Assembly: GCF_002104995.1 (NCBI RefSeq)
Contig: NW_024468257.1
Coordinates: forward strand, 310,001-374,000
Length of the DNA: 64,000 nucleotides
From: Linderina pennispora
Taxonomy: Eukaryota; Kickxellomycota; Kickxellomycetes; Kickxellales; Kickxellaceae
Direction of reading: 5' to 3'
Position numbers and translations under genes: made by a program. This document shows positions 35,286-44,667 of the stretch, one piece after another; within the stretch, counting starts at the first letter, position 1, and the number at the start of each line of letters is the position of its first letter. The notes beneath the pieces were generated by a model. The model did no database searches and was not told the origin of the DNA. It saw nothing but the letters and a program-made list of their open reading frames with translations.

Positions 35286-37731
35286 CTTTCGCAGAGATGC
35301 TAAGCCCAATGAGGTCGACAATAACACTAAGCCTCCGGACATTACAGAGACCCGTACGCACATTGTGGATGAAACTGCCCCTACCCCACCCAGTCCACTA
35401 GCAGCAGCACGCCCAGCAACCTACCGCAACGGCAACCGAGGACAGTCCGATGATGTCCGTAACTACAAGCACGATGCTGCTGACAATCAAGCTGCAAGCA
35501 ATGTACATGGCACTCCCTCCCGCAACAACCAGCGTGACCGCCAAGTCAACTACCAAGATTACCATCGTGGGGCCCATCGTCTGCACTTTGTGCACTATGC
35601 ATCCCCAGACCGTATGAACTCGGGTGGTGTTGAGGGATTTTCAGGACAAGCTGGGAACAAACCGGATACATGGTACACCCCAGCCCAGGCCCCGCCTTTT
35701 CACCCAAGCCAGCCAACCCACTTTAGTGATGGTGTGATTATGGATGACAGATCCAATCCATTTTCGAGCCCGCTACCCACTAGTCAGCACAAGTCCCCAC
35801 TCCGGGCAACAGGTGCACTCCTTGGTGGTTTTGCAGTTGGTGACCTGAACCAGGTCCTCCCATTCGATCCTGATGCGAACCGTCGCAAATTGCCTGATAA
35901 GTTGCCATCAATGAAACCTACTGATAGGAACTTTGTGAGCGACCCCATTGACTACCTAACGGAAATCGAGACGATCCTGCTCAGTAATAACTACCCGCTA
36001 CAGTTCTGGGGCGCACGTGCCATTCTGGTTGGCCTGAAACCCACGACACAGCGCAGGTTCCTCGATGCCTTACGGACTAACCCGGCATGCTCATGGGATG
36101 ATACTAAACTGCGACTGCTAGAGACATCCCCGACAATGCTGACACCCACATATGCACAGGAGGTCATCAGACAGCTACGATTGGACATTTACCAACCATT
36201 CGCTGATTTCATTGATGAATTTGAGAAACTGCGCCTGACAGCATTATACCGTGCTTCGCAACCAGGCACCATTCAGCTCTTCTTGGAGGCCCTACCATTG
36301 CAGCTACGTGGACTAACACTCAACTTTATGAATGCCCGACCCGCTGATGCCCAGGACCTCTCACAGATCTACAAGTTTGTCATGGAGTCCGAGACCGACT
36401 TTGCTCTTATGCTTGGACATGGACGCGCTGGCCAGGAATGGAAGCAGTGTCACACATACCAGTCCACGTATATGACCCAGTACAAACAAAACCAAGGTCG
36501 GATTGGCCAGCATATGCCGACCCCAGAACAGAGTGCCGCAGCAAGGACGCCCCGCCCAAATGCACCCAATCGCACCAGGACCACTAACCAGCGACCTCGC
36601 AATGACCCGACGACACCTAGGCATGTACATGTAAAGCACATGGACATCAGCACTAGCGAGACTCCACAGACAGATTCTGGCGATGACCTAGATGATAACG
36701 AGTCAGATGTGGGCGATACAGAGGCACAGGAGGATTATGTGGACTATGCCAGCGATGACGACTCCATCGACCTGTTCATGATTGATGTTGAAGTAGCTAC
36801 AGCGGATAGGGTAACACCTCCATTGCCAACTATAACCAAGCTGGATCCATATATCATCCCCATCACACTAGTAGGGCATTCAGCACAGGTCCACACACAG
36901 GGTTTACTTGACACAGGCGCACGACATACATGCATCACGAGAGCACTAGCGGAAGAGCTGTCCTGTGAGATTGCCCCAGCCAGTGGCACCATCGTTTTGG
37001 CTGTGGCCGAGTCAAGTGTTCCACGACTCGGCACTACCAATATCACACTGCAGACAACTCAGCATACCATCGCACTCATGGTCGAGGTCCTACCAGGCTC
37101 CTGCTCACCACCAGTCATTATCGGCCGGGATGTTATCAGTACCTATGGATTACAGGAGCTGATGGCGGTCACAAAGGACAGAGGCGACCACCCGCTGATA
37201 GCATCAGAATTACCAGACATTCCGGATCCAGAACCGATGCCGCTCTCTGAGACTGCTGTCCAAGTCAAAGCTGCACTCGCTAATGAACTGGAGGCCAATG
37301 CTAGGTTCGATCGGTCACAACCATGCCCACTACCTGATGCAGTGGTACATATACCGACGACTGTCAACCCACACAACCAGCGACGGCAGCCATGCTTTGC
37401 ACCAGCTGAATCGGCAATTTGTGATGCGCAGGTGACAGCATGGTTAACAGATAGGGTCATTGTCCAAGCACCACCCGGATGCACCTCCAACTCGATGCTG
37501 TTCCTCGTGCCGAAGAAGGACCTGCAGGGGCGATTGACGGGAAAACGTGGAGTTGTTGATTTCAGGGCATTGAACCAGCTAACACGTGACGATGTGTTCC
37601 CACTGCCCACACCACAGGAGATCTTTCAAGATCTGGCAGGCAGTACATTGTTCACCACCCTTGACTTGACACAGGCATATCATCGTTTCCCTGTTGCTGA
37701 GGCTGACCAGCCAAAAATGGCGTTCACTTAG
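35286..37731 (+). pseudogene. Retrotransposon gag capsid, protease and RT N-terminus
   Basis: Frame 1, open up to a TAG at 37729. The capsid-like region (about 35930-36400) has the retrotransposon gag pattern ending QLFLEALPLQLRG. No CCHC zinc knuckle follows; instead there is a basic Arg/Thr/Asn stretch. The protease active site LLDTGARHTC is at about 36904-36930. The RT start shows LFLVPKKD, KRGVVDFRALNQLT and FTTLDLTQAYHRFPV. The frame then meets the stop and continues with RT sequence beyond it. Confidence 0.85.
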
Positions 37732-38871
37732 GCCGGTGAGCAGTATGTATTTGCACGAGCACCTTTTGGGTTAAAGAACTTGCCAGCCCAATTTCAGCGC
37801 GTCATTTCACGGTTATTGCGCAGATGCACATTCGCACGTGCATATATTGACGATATCATTATATTCTCACCAGACCTTACATCTCACATTGATCATGTGC
37901 GTCAGGTGGTAGCATTACTCACATCGGCACTACTACTACTGAACATTGACAAGTGTCATTTTGCCCAGCAGTCGGTCAAACTTCTTGGTTTCATAGTCTC
38001 TGGTGACGGCCGCAAATCTGACCCAAACCGTGTTCAAGCGTTACTTGATTGGCCGTTGCCAACGACGCGCACAGAGCTACGTTCATTTTTGGGCACTGTC
38101 AACTATATCCGTGAGCATATACCATTCTTGCACCGACTTCTGCCACCACTCGACGACCTGCGCACAGGGAAAGGCAGAGATAAACTAGCGCTTACGCCTG
38201 AGTACAAGCACACTGTGACCATAGTTAAACAAGCTATTGCCCAGTCGGTAGCCTTGTTCCACCCTCACCCCGAGTGGCCACTATTCGTGGCAGCGGACGC
38301 ATCTGACAGAGGTATTGGGGCGGTACTATACCAGCAAACACCAGCGGGACAGAAGCGGTTTATCAGTTTCCAAGCCAAGGCATTGTCCCCGAGCCAACAG
38401 CATTACCCCATCACGCAGCGAGAGCTACTGAGCCTTGTGTTTGCACTTACCCGTTTTCGTGAGTTCCTTTACGGCCGATATTTCACTGCGATAACTGACC
38501 ACGCAGCACTGACATGGTTACACTCGCAACACGAACTTACGCCCATGCTTGCCAGGTGGTATACCATACTGCAGGAGTTTAATTTTAGGCTCGAGCACCG
38601 TGCCGGCATATTGAACATACTCCCGGATGCCCTTTCTCGCCTCTTCGCAAACACAACAGTAGCAGCGATACATACATCCTCTGCCTTTATAGTGCGTGCT
38701 TTCCAGAGATATCCGGATATCGCATTACCAACGAGACGGCACATTGGAGATGCTGGGTGGGATATATCAGCAGCTCAGGATACCACCATTCCCCCACTGC
38801 AACGCTGTAAGGTACCCACGGGTCTATTCCTAGAGATACCCCCATCTTGCTACACCCGCATCGCTCCATGA
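37732..38871 (+). pseudogene. Retrotransposon RT, RNase H and dUTPase start
   Basis: Same frame as the preceding part. RT catalytic YIDD at about 37843, and the connection domain with LLGFIVSGDG. RNase H shows FVAADASDRGIGAVLY, the Glu in TQRELL and the Asp in ITDHAALTWL. From 38746 the sequence changes to a trimeric dUTPase: motif 1 GDAGWDISAA, then VPTGLFLEIP. A TGA at 38869 falls within the place of dUTPase motif 2, just before SGLASKGI. Confidence 0.88.
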
Positions 38872-39111
38872 TCCGGACTAGCCTCAAAGGGCATAGACAT
38901 CGCAGCAGGAGTAGTGGACTCATCATACCGTGGTGAGATCATTGTGCTTATGATCAATACCACAACTCAGCCATTCCGCATCCACCGGGGCATGCGTATT
39001 GCACAGCTACTCTTCGAACAGCTGGCACCAGTCACATCACTAACGGCAGTCCCATGCTTAGAGGAGCTCCATGGGACCACCAGGGGAGTGAATGGTTTCG
39101 GATCAACAGAT
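38746..39111 (+). other. dUTPase domain inside retrotransposon pol
   Basis: About 122 codons with the five motifs of trimeric dUTPases in order: AGWDISAA; the Ser-Gly-Leu-Ala of motif 2 (its preceding codon is the TGA stop); AAGVVDSSYRGEI; RIHRGMRIAQL; and GVNGFGSTD. dUTPases hydrolyse dUTP and limit uracil in cDNA. The position between RNase H and integrase recalls the arrangement in some lentiviruses, but here it is in a fungal Ty3-type element. Confidence 0.88.
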
Positions 39112-40449
39112 GTCACAGCACTGATGACAGACACCATTACTGCCATGCCACCACGTGAACTACGCGAGGAGATCATACGGCAGGCGCACGTATTGGGTCA
39201 CTTCAAAGGTGCAACAATGGCTGCAGCAGTACGGGGCGATGGCTACGATTGGCCTACATTAGAGAAGGAGTATAAGGACACAGCAGACCGGTGTAAGATA
39301 TGTCAGGCATTCTCAGCAAAGAACCCAAGGCCGCAGCCCCTGATACCAGTCACAGCGAAGCGACCGATGGACCATATTGCCATTGACCTTGCGGGCCCAA
39401 TGCGGATAACTGAGGCAGGCAATACTTTCATTTTCGTTGGAGTGGATGTATTCACACGGTACATGTTCTTATATCCACTACCAGATAAGACGGCGGTATC
39501 AGTAGCAAGAGTACTCATCCACATAGGCTCATCCTTTGGTTTCCCGAAAGTCATACAGTCGGACAATGGTCGTGAATTCGTGAATGCAACACTCGAGTTC
39601 CTAACACAGGCCACAGGAATTGAGCACAGGAGAACAACGCCATATAACCCATCGGCGAACGGATTAGCCGAACGAGCAGTTCGCATTTGCAAGGAACGTC
39701 TTCAAGCCATGGGCCTTAGCGCAATGACCGAATGGGATGCCCACTTGCCACTGGTCCAGTACGCATGTAATGCCCGATTCCACCGCGCTATTGGAATGAC
39801 TCCAGCAATGGCGATGTTCGGCCGCGACCTGCTATCCCCGCACATTCTTACGAGACAACAAAACCAACTGACAGATGAACTCACTATCCAACAGCTAGCT
39901 CATTTTAGAGATGCAGTGATTCACCCGACAGTCGCACGTAACCTATCGGAGTACCAAGCGCGCCTGAAGACGACATTTGACAACTCGCGACCGCTAGCAG
40001 TATACCGACCCGGAGACAAGGTCTTGGCACGCATCATGCCGCAACCACCCAAGGGAGCCCCCAAGTTCGAAGGACCATTCATTGTCCATAAAGTGACCCC
40101 GAGTGGTGCAGTCGAATTAACCAAGGCAGAGGGCTACGATGCGCCAGAACCACCAACCCGGCGGGTCCCACCAAAACACTTAGTCCATCTGGAGGACGAC
40201 CCAGCACCGCAAGACGGTCACCAGGAGATCGATTACATCCACGGGCATCGCCAACGCCACAGGCAGTGGCAGTTCAAGGTGCACTGGCGGGGCCAATCAG
40301 ATAATGAAGACTCATGGGAACCCATCAAACACTTCGTAGACCCGACAATCATCGCGGCCTATGCAGAGACGTGCAACCCTACGCAGAGAAAAGGAATCCT
40401 GAGCGCATTAAGCCGGTTCCTGACTATGCGAGCCAAGGCTCCAAGCTGA
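38872..40449 (+). pseudogene. Retrotransposon dUTPase end, integrase and chromodomain
   Basis: Same frame as the preceding pol parts, ending at a TGA at 40447. After the dUTPase come the integrase zinc-binding region (AHVLGHFKG; CKICQAF), the catalytic core with IDLAGPM, QSDNGREF and NGLAERAVR (DDE), and a GPF/Y-type region (FEGPFIVHKV). The C-terminal chromodomain is at about 40225-40371 (WQFKVHWRGQSDNEDSWEP). Chromodomains steer integration toward particular chromatin marks. The insertion into a gene body shows that this is not absolute. Confidence 0.9.
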
Positions 40450-40460
40450 GCGGAGAGAGA
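40448..40460 (+). other. Polypurine tract before right LTR
   Basis: The purine-rich ggagagaga abuts the right LTR start at 40461, the expected plus-strand primer for reverse transcription. Confidence 0.7.
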
Positions 40461-40721
40461 TGTGGTTCCAAATCCTTATGATCTTAGGAACCCATGGATC
40501 AAGACCTTTTGGCCACAATGGCCGGCCATACTATTCTGGGCGACCGGCGCCACTACTTAGACGGGCACCTGCCCTTTCACCTGGTGATTCCTCCTTCCTT
40601 CTTTCATACAGCATATTTCATACGTTCAATATACGTCGTGGAAAGGTGCTCGAAAAGTAAACGTGTTCTAGACAGTTGCAGGAGGCTGTCTACCCAAGTG
40701 TATCGTACCCGAGACACAACA
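40461..40721 (+). repeat. Right LTR
   Basis: 261 bp, TGTGG...CAACA, one difference seen from the left LTR. Followed at once by GTCTG and the resumed Rho-like frame. Confidence 0.95.
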
Positions 40722-40726
40722 GTCTG
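40722..40726 (+). repeat. Target-site duplication, right copy
   Basis: GTCTG, identical to 34284-34288. Confidence 0.9.
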
Positions 40727-41166
40727 TTTTGGAATTGACAACCCTATGTCCCTCGAGAACGTCTCAAGAAAGTGGTATCCCAATATTGTCCGATATGCAC
40801 CCGGGCTGCCAGTTGTTATAGCTGGCCTGAAACTAGACTTGCGGAACGACATAGAGCTCGTCGAGAATTTGGCCAAAAGCGGAACGCATCCTGTCACCGA
40901 GACAGAGGGCCGACGCATGGCAAAGAGGATTGGCGCTAAGGCGTATGTTGAGTGCTCAGCTCTTGATTGCCGCGGTATCGATAGAATATTTCAGCGTGGT
41001 GCCCAGGCTGCTGTGATTTCTAAGGACTTCAAGCACCGCTGTAACCAGCCGGACAGAGCCCAGTGTGTTATTCAATGAAGCTGTTTCTAAACCAAGCTGG
41101 CCATAGAAGTGGTTGATTTTCGCCTTATTTTGGCTTGATTCGAAGTGAGCAATTAAGGGAATTACC

Positions 41167-41545
41167 TCAGGGGTAGAAATCAGCATGTTTCTCCTCTACC
41201 TCAGCCATTAATGTTCGGGTGGCTATGATGGACTGTCTCAGAAGTCTGGCTAGGTTTCCGCATCCGGTTCGCTGGTACACGGCAGATTCCTGCACCCCAC
41301 ATGTGGGCTCAAGATGGGGCTGGCCTTTACTTGTCACTAAATCTGGCATTTTATGTGGTTCATCTCTAACCATTTTAGTGGGACTAGGCTTAGCTTCATC
41401 ATCAGTCGCATCATCGCTGTCAGGTCAGTTGAACTGCAGTGCCGCCTACATTTTTCACTTCTGGTTTGTGGGATTGGTCTTTCCTATATGCCGATTTGCC
41501 TGCTAGGGTTTGTATGGTAAATGTGAGCGATATTTCTCACTTTTG
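41167..41545 (-). pseudogene. Unassigned coding remnant downstream of Rho-like gene
   Basis: Two adjacent minus-strand open pieces in frames differing by one base read as protein: SLTFTIQTLAGKSAYRKD... to a TGA near 41413, and DSDDATDDEAKPSPTK... to LLRQSIIATRTLMAEVEE, ending at TGA 41167. A ctgacag near 41425 could be a splice acceptor instead of a frameshift. The acidic stretch plus basic/helical end is typical of a real C-terminus. No family recognised. Confidence 0.3.
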
Positions 41546-42960
41546 CACATATTTGCATGTCGACATGTGGGCGGATTTGAGTACTTACCTCCTGCAGCAG
41601 CTTGTTCTTCCCCACCTAGTTGTTGCACATGTTGGTTTCGATTAACGGCGCACCTGCAACTACACAAAGTTATCATTTCGGTTAGGTTTGTCCATTACTG
41701 TGCCCTCAAGAGCTGAGTACACTGTATGCGATACCCGTTGGGTGAGTCGAGCCGATTGCATAAACTGCCGGGACAAACAGGAATGGATGCTGGAAAAGCA
41801 ATAGGCAGATTTCGCTGCTAGGAGTGACTCGCAGCAAAATGGAAGTGGTGACAAAAGGAGTTGAGAAAACTGAGTTATGTTGGAGGAATCTTCCGCACAG
41901 GTATGCATTTTGAAATTGTCCTGTTTGAGGATGTCCCCTATGCACTCCTAAGGTCAGTTCAGCCGTCTCGTTTGAGGAAGGCAGACCTATATGAACCCTC
42001 GTAAGACAACCAATTTGGTGATTCATTTATTATGATTTGCGACCATTGAAGTGGGTTACAAAGGCGACTTGTGTCTTGCAATCTTGAGATATAGAGTTTC
42101 TGAACAGTTAAGAGTATTCGGATGTGAGAATGATTTTCCTACTCGCACTACCAATCTTCATCATATTGATGGGAGATTTGATCTTCTATTTCAAACAGAG
42201 TCCTGTGGAAACTAAACTGTGGGCAGTGAACATTGATGATGAGCATAATTGTGAAAACGCTGTCGAGGCAAAAAGACTAAACTAAAGATGCAAATAGAAA
42301 GGTTGAAATGGGTGTCGTTCCAAGATGTCCATTTCAATCACACTTACCAACCGAGTAGCTTTATATACTCCTTCGCGTACAATCCATCCCGCCTTGAACA
42401 AAGAAGTCGACATTGTCGTTACTGCTTTGTTGGCGGCTTAGGCATGACACCTTCCTTAATGCGTGCCTGACAATTTCCAAGAATTGCAATAATAGGAACA
42501 CTATACATGCAAAGGCGCCACCCACTCTAGCACCCCCGATGTCCGAGCAACCTTCCTCAGCTCCTGTCAGAGAAATCCTAGCATTTCAACCTTCCACCAT
42601 TTGTTGCGTACACACACTGCTACCCGAAAAGGACGTACTGGTGGCAAGCGGGTCGCAGCACAGCCACCAGATGGGTCTATAAATAAGGCCAACTAGACCA
42701 TCCGCCTCTTGCCCCAGGCTCACAAACTCCGAACGTTTTCCAGTCATTATATTTTCGTATATCATTGTATTTTCGTAAATTACACGCACACACACCATAC
42801 TGCTGATGAAGTAGGCGACTAGTCGTTTTAGATGACATTCGCATATATTTTTATATGATATATTTGCTGGCTTTACTGGGAGTATATCGAGCGCTCGCAC
42901 TATCGGCGTTCTGAACAGGAGTTGGAGATAGAATATAAGGAAAGAGATAGTAATAATGTA
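41546..42960. other. Intergenic, no firm gene
   Basis: About 1.4 kb of AT-rich DNA. Minus-strand open frames at 41660-41908 and 41706-42026 have weak protein-like composition but no start or splice context that I can justify. Confidence 0.35.
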
Positions 42961-44667
42961 CTATCCGTCGAAGACCCCTATGTGCAAAGAATACTCGCGC
43001 ACACCAATCGCACAATAGCCCCTCTCAGGGTTACCGAATGCACGCCTACCGATTGCCTGGATCATAGCACCGATATGCTCAGGGCTGACTCCGAGGCTAG
43101 TCAAGTTAGGCAGGCGCGAGACCACTTGTACGACGGTAGAAATGCACAGCGGCTTATGGGACCGAATGTCCAGACGAACAAGCTGGTCGCTGACCTGGCT
43201 TGGAAGATCCTTGACAGCATCGTCGATATCCGAAAACGCCTTGCTCTGGTCCTTAAAGTGATGACCGCTTTCCATTACCATCAGATGTCCACGTTCAAGG
43301 GAATAGGCATCAATGACGAGAACCTGCAGGTGCTTGAGCATGCTGATGATGTTCAACATGCTATTCGCATTTGCTACAACCGGAGTCAAATGCAGCCAGT
43401 GCAGCCACGACCACTTGATCAAGGGCGGCATTGGGTGATACATGCCAGTGACTCGTGCCCCTGACATGTATTGCTGGCCATGCTCGAAGAGCCTATAGAA
43501 CCCTCTTGACTGATAAGACGTATGGCCGGCTTTGTGCATATCTCGAACGCTTACATTCAGCAAAGCGGCACACCGCAGGATGGGCAGACCCATTTTCTCG
43601 AGTCCATCTGGCTCTGTGACAAGCGTCAGAGGACGGCACTGGGCTATGCCAAGGTAATTCTCGATGGCTGTGTAGGAGTTTTCCAGTCCCTTAACCTTCA
43701 CTCGCGTCAACCCCGCCGGAAACAAAAGGTTTATGAAGCGTGGGGCACAGTAGGTCACACCCCTGAGTGGATTGTCAAATTCCAAGGCAAGATATTCTAG
43801 GCGCCAGAAATGCAGTGCCTCATCAGCCCCAAGCCGAAACGGAGTCCAGTCAACATTGCGGTTATTGTGACGTACCTCGAGTTCGCGCAGGTTGCTGATG
43901 GGAATCTTGGGCAAATGAACGAGCTCAGGAATCAGCTTGCTGTCCAATGCAAGGACCTGCAGATTCTCTGAAAATAGCGCAGCAAGGTCTTTCGGAAATG
44001 GACGCATCACCTGCATCATGGTGAGCTGCGAGTGCAGTCTCCTATGAAGCTCCTTCATAATCTCGCTTCCCACTCCTGGAATATCCCTGTTAAAACCAGC
44101 CGATGAACCCCAATTGCGACGGCCATGGTGCCAGAGACTGGTAACATGTGGGCAGTGGGTGAGAATCGTATCCACTGTATCCATAGCCTCGGCCTTCGCT
44201 ATTTCCAGATCCTGGTTCTTACCAGCGGAGAACAACCCAAACCCCAAGAACATTAGGAGACTGGTATTGGCGATAGCGCCAAGGGGGATATCGAGACTGT
44301 CAATCACTTGGCTAAGGTTGAGTTCAAGATGGCACTCATTGAACTGAACTATGCGTACCTCTGAAACGAGGGAAAGCAGGTTGTGCTTGCGCAAAAATTC
44401 ACAGTTGCTGACCCAGCGACGGTAGTGTTTCATGTTACTATCGCTGTCATCGCACGTACTCTCAACAATGCTCTCCAAGATGAGAGGCACTCTGCGCATG
44501 AGTGACCGGATGAACTGGGAATATTCGGGGTACTCGTCGTGGAAGGCGATTATCTGGTCGAAGTCCGCCACAGTAGATGTTTTGTGGCATGCTTTATTAT
44601 AGGCTACGCATATCATGGGAGCTACTAGCTCAGTAGCTTTGCTATGGAGTATATCGTGGAAGTACAT
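42961..44667 (-). CDS. LRR/F-box-like hypothetical protein, solitary
   Basis: 568 aa from ATG 44667, intact and intronless. Leucine-rich strand/turn units recur through the protein (LQVLALDSKLIPELVHLP, ISNLRELEVRHNN, LHWLHLTPVVANANSMLNI, LVRLDIRSH). The last 80 residues (CISTVVQVVSRLPNLTSLGV) resemble in layout the Cys-containing C-terminal block of the three tandem genes at 8.9-14.5 kb, so it is probably a distant relative. A typical F-box is not obvious at the N-terminus. An LRR adaptor role is inference. Confidence 0.65.
   Translation of the reverse strand: MYFHDILHSKATELVAPMICVAYNKACHKTSTVADFDQIIAFHDEYPEYSQFIRSLMRRVPLILESIVESTCDDSDSNMKHYRRWVSNCEFLRKHNLLSLVSEVRIVQFNECHLELNLSQVIDSLDIPLGAIANTSLLMFLGFGLFSAGKNQDLEIAKAEAMDTVDTILTHCPHVTSLWHHGRRNWGSSAGFNRDIPGVGSEIMKELHRRLHSQLTMMQVMRPFPKDLAALFSENLQVLALDSKLIPELVHLPKIPISNLRELEVRHNNRNVDWTPFRLGADEALHFWRLEYLALEFDNPLRGVTYCAPRFINLLFPAGLTRVKVKGLENSYTAIENYLGIAQCRPLTLVTEPDGLEKMGLPILRCAALLNVSVRDMHKAGHTSYQSRGFYRLFEHGQQYMSGARVTGMYHPMPPLIKWSWLHWLHLTPVVANANSMLNIISMLKHLQVLVIDAYSLERGHLMVMESGHHFKDQSKAFSDIDDAVKDLPSQVSDQLVRLDIRSHKPLCISTVVQVVSRLPNLTSLGVSPEHIGAMIQAIGRRAFGNPERGYCAIGVREYSLHIGVFDG

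Larger units (their letters stand above)
34289..40721 (+). mobile_element. Ty3/chromovirus-type LTR retrotransposon with dUTPase
   Basis: 6433 bp bounded by 261-bp direct LTRs and a GTCTG target duplication. Internal order: gag-like N-part, capsid region, aspartic protease (LDTGA), reverse transcriptase (YIDD), RNase H, dUTPase, integrase (zinc-binding plus DDE core) and a chromodomain. RT-before-integrase order and the chromodomain place it with Ty3/gypsy chromoviruses. The coding frame has one frameshift near 35280 and stops at 37729 and 38869, so this copy is non-autonomous although very young by LTR identity. No tRNA-like primer-binding site (TGG...) follows the left LTR. Confidence 0.95.
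34020..41078 (+). pseudogene. Rho-like small GTPase interrupted by LTR retrotransposon
   Basis: The 5' part (34020-34288) and the 3' part (40722-41078) form one Rho-type GTPase when the 6.4-kb insertion and one GTCTG are removed; the junction falls in the strand before the FGIDNPMSLENV helix. Visible motifs: P-loop GDINCGKTT, RLRPLAYR, GIDNPMSLENV, LKLDLRND in the G4 position, ECSAL (G5) and a C-terminal CVIQ CAAX box. The DTAGQE of switch II is replaced (LRDGSVLEYHERLRPL) and the G4 Thr is Leu, so nucleotide handling was probably unusual before disruption. About 208 aa originally. Rho proteins control actin and polarity; this divergent one is probably not the main Rho1 or Cdc42. Confidence 0.8.

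Noticed and set aside
35278-35290. A programmed gag-pol frameshift site
   Set aside because: The frame change lies upstream of the capsid domain, so it cannot regulate gag-to-pol ratio; a single extra g is simpler.
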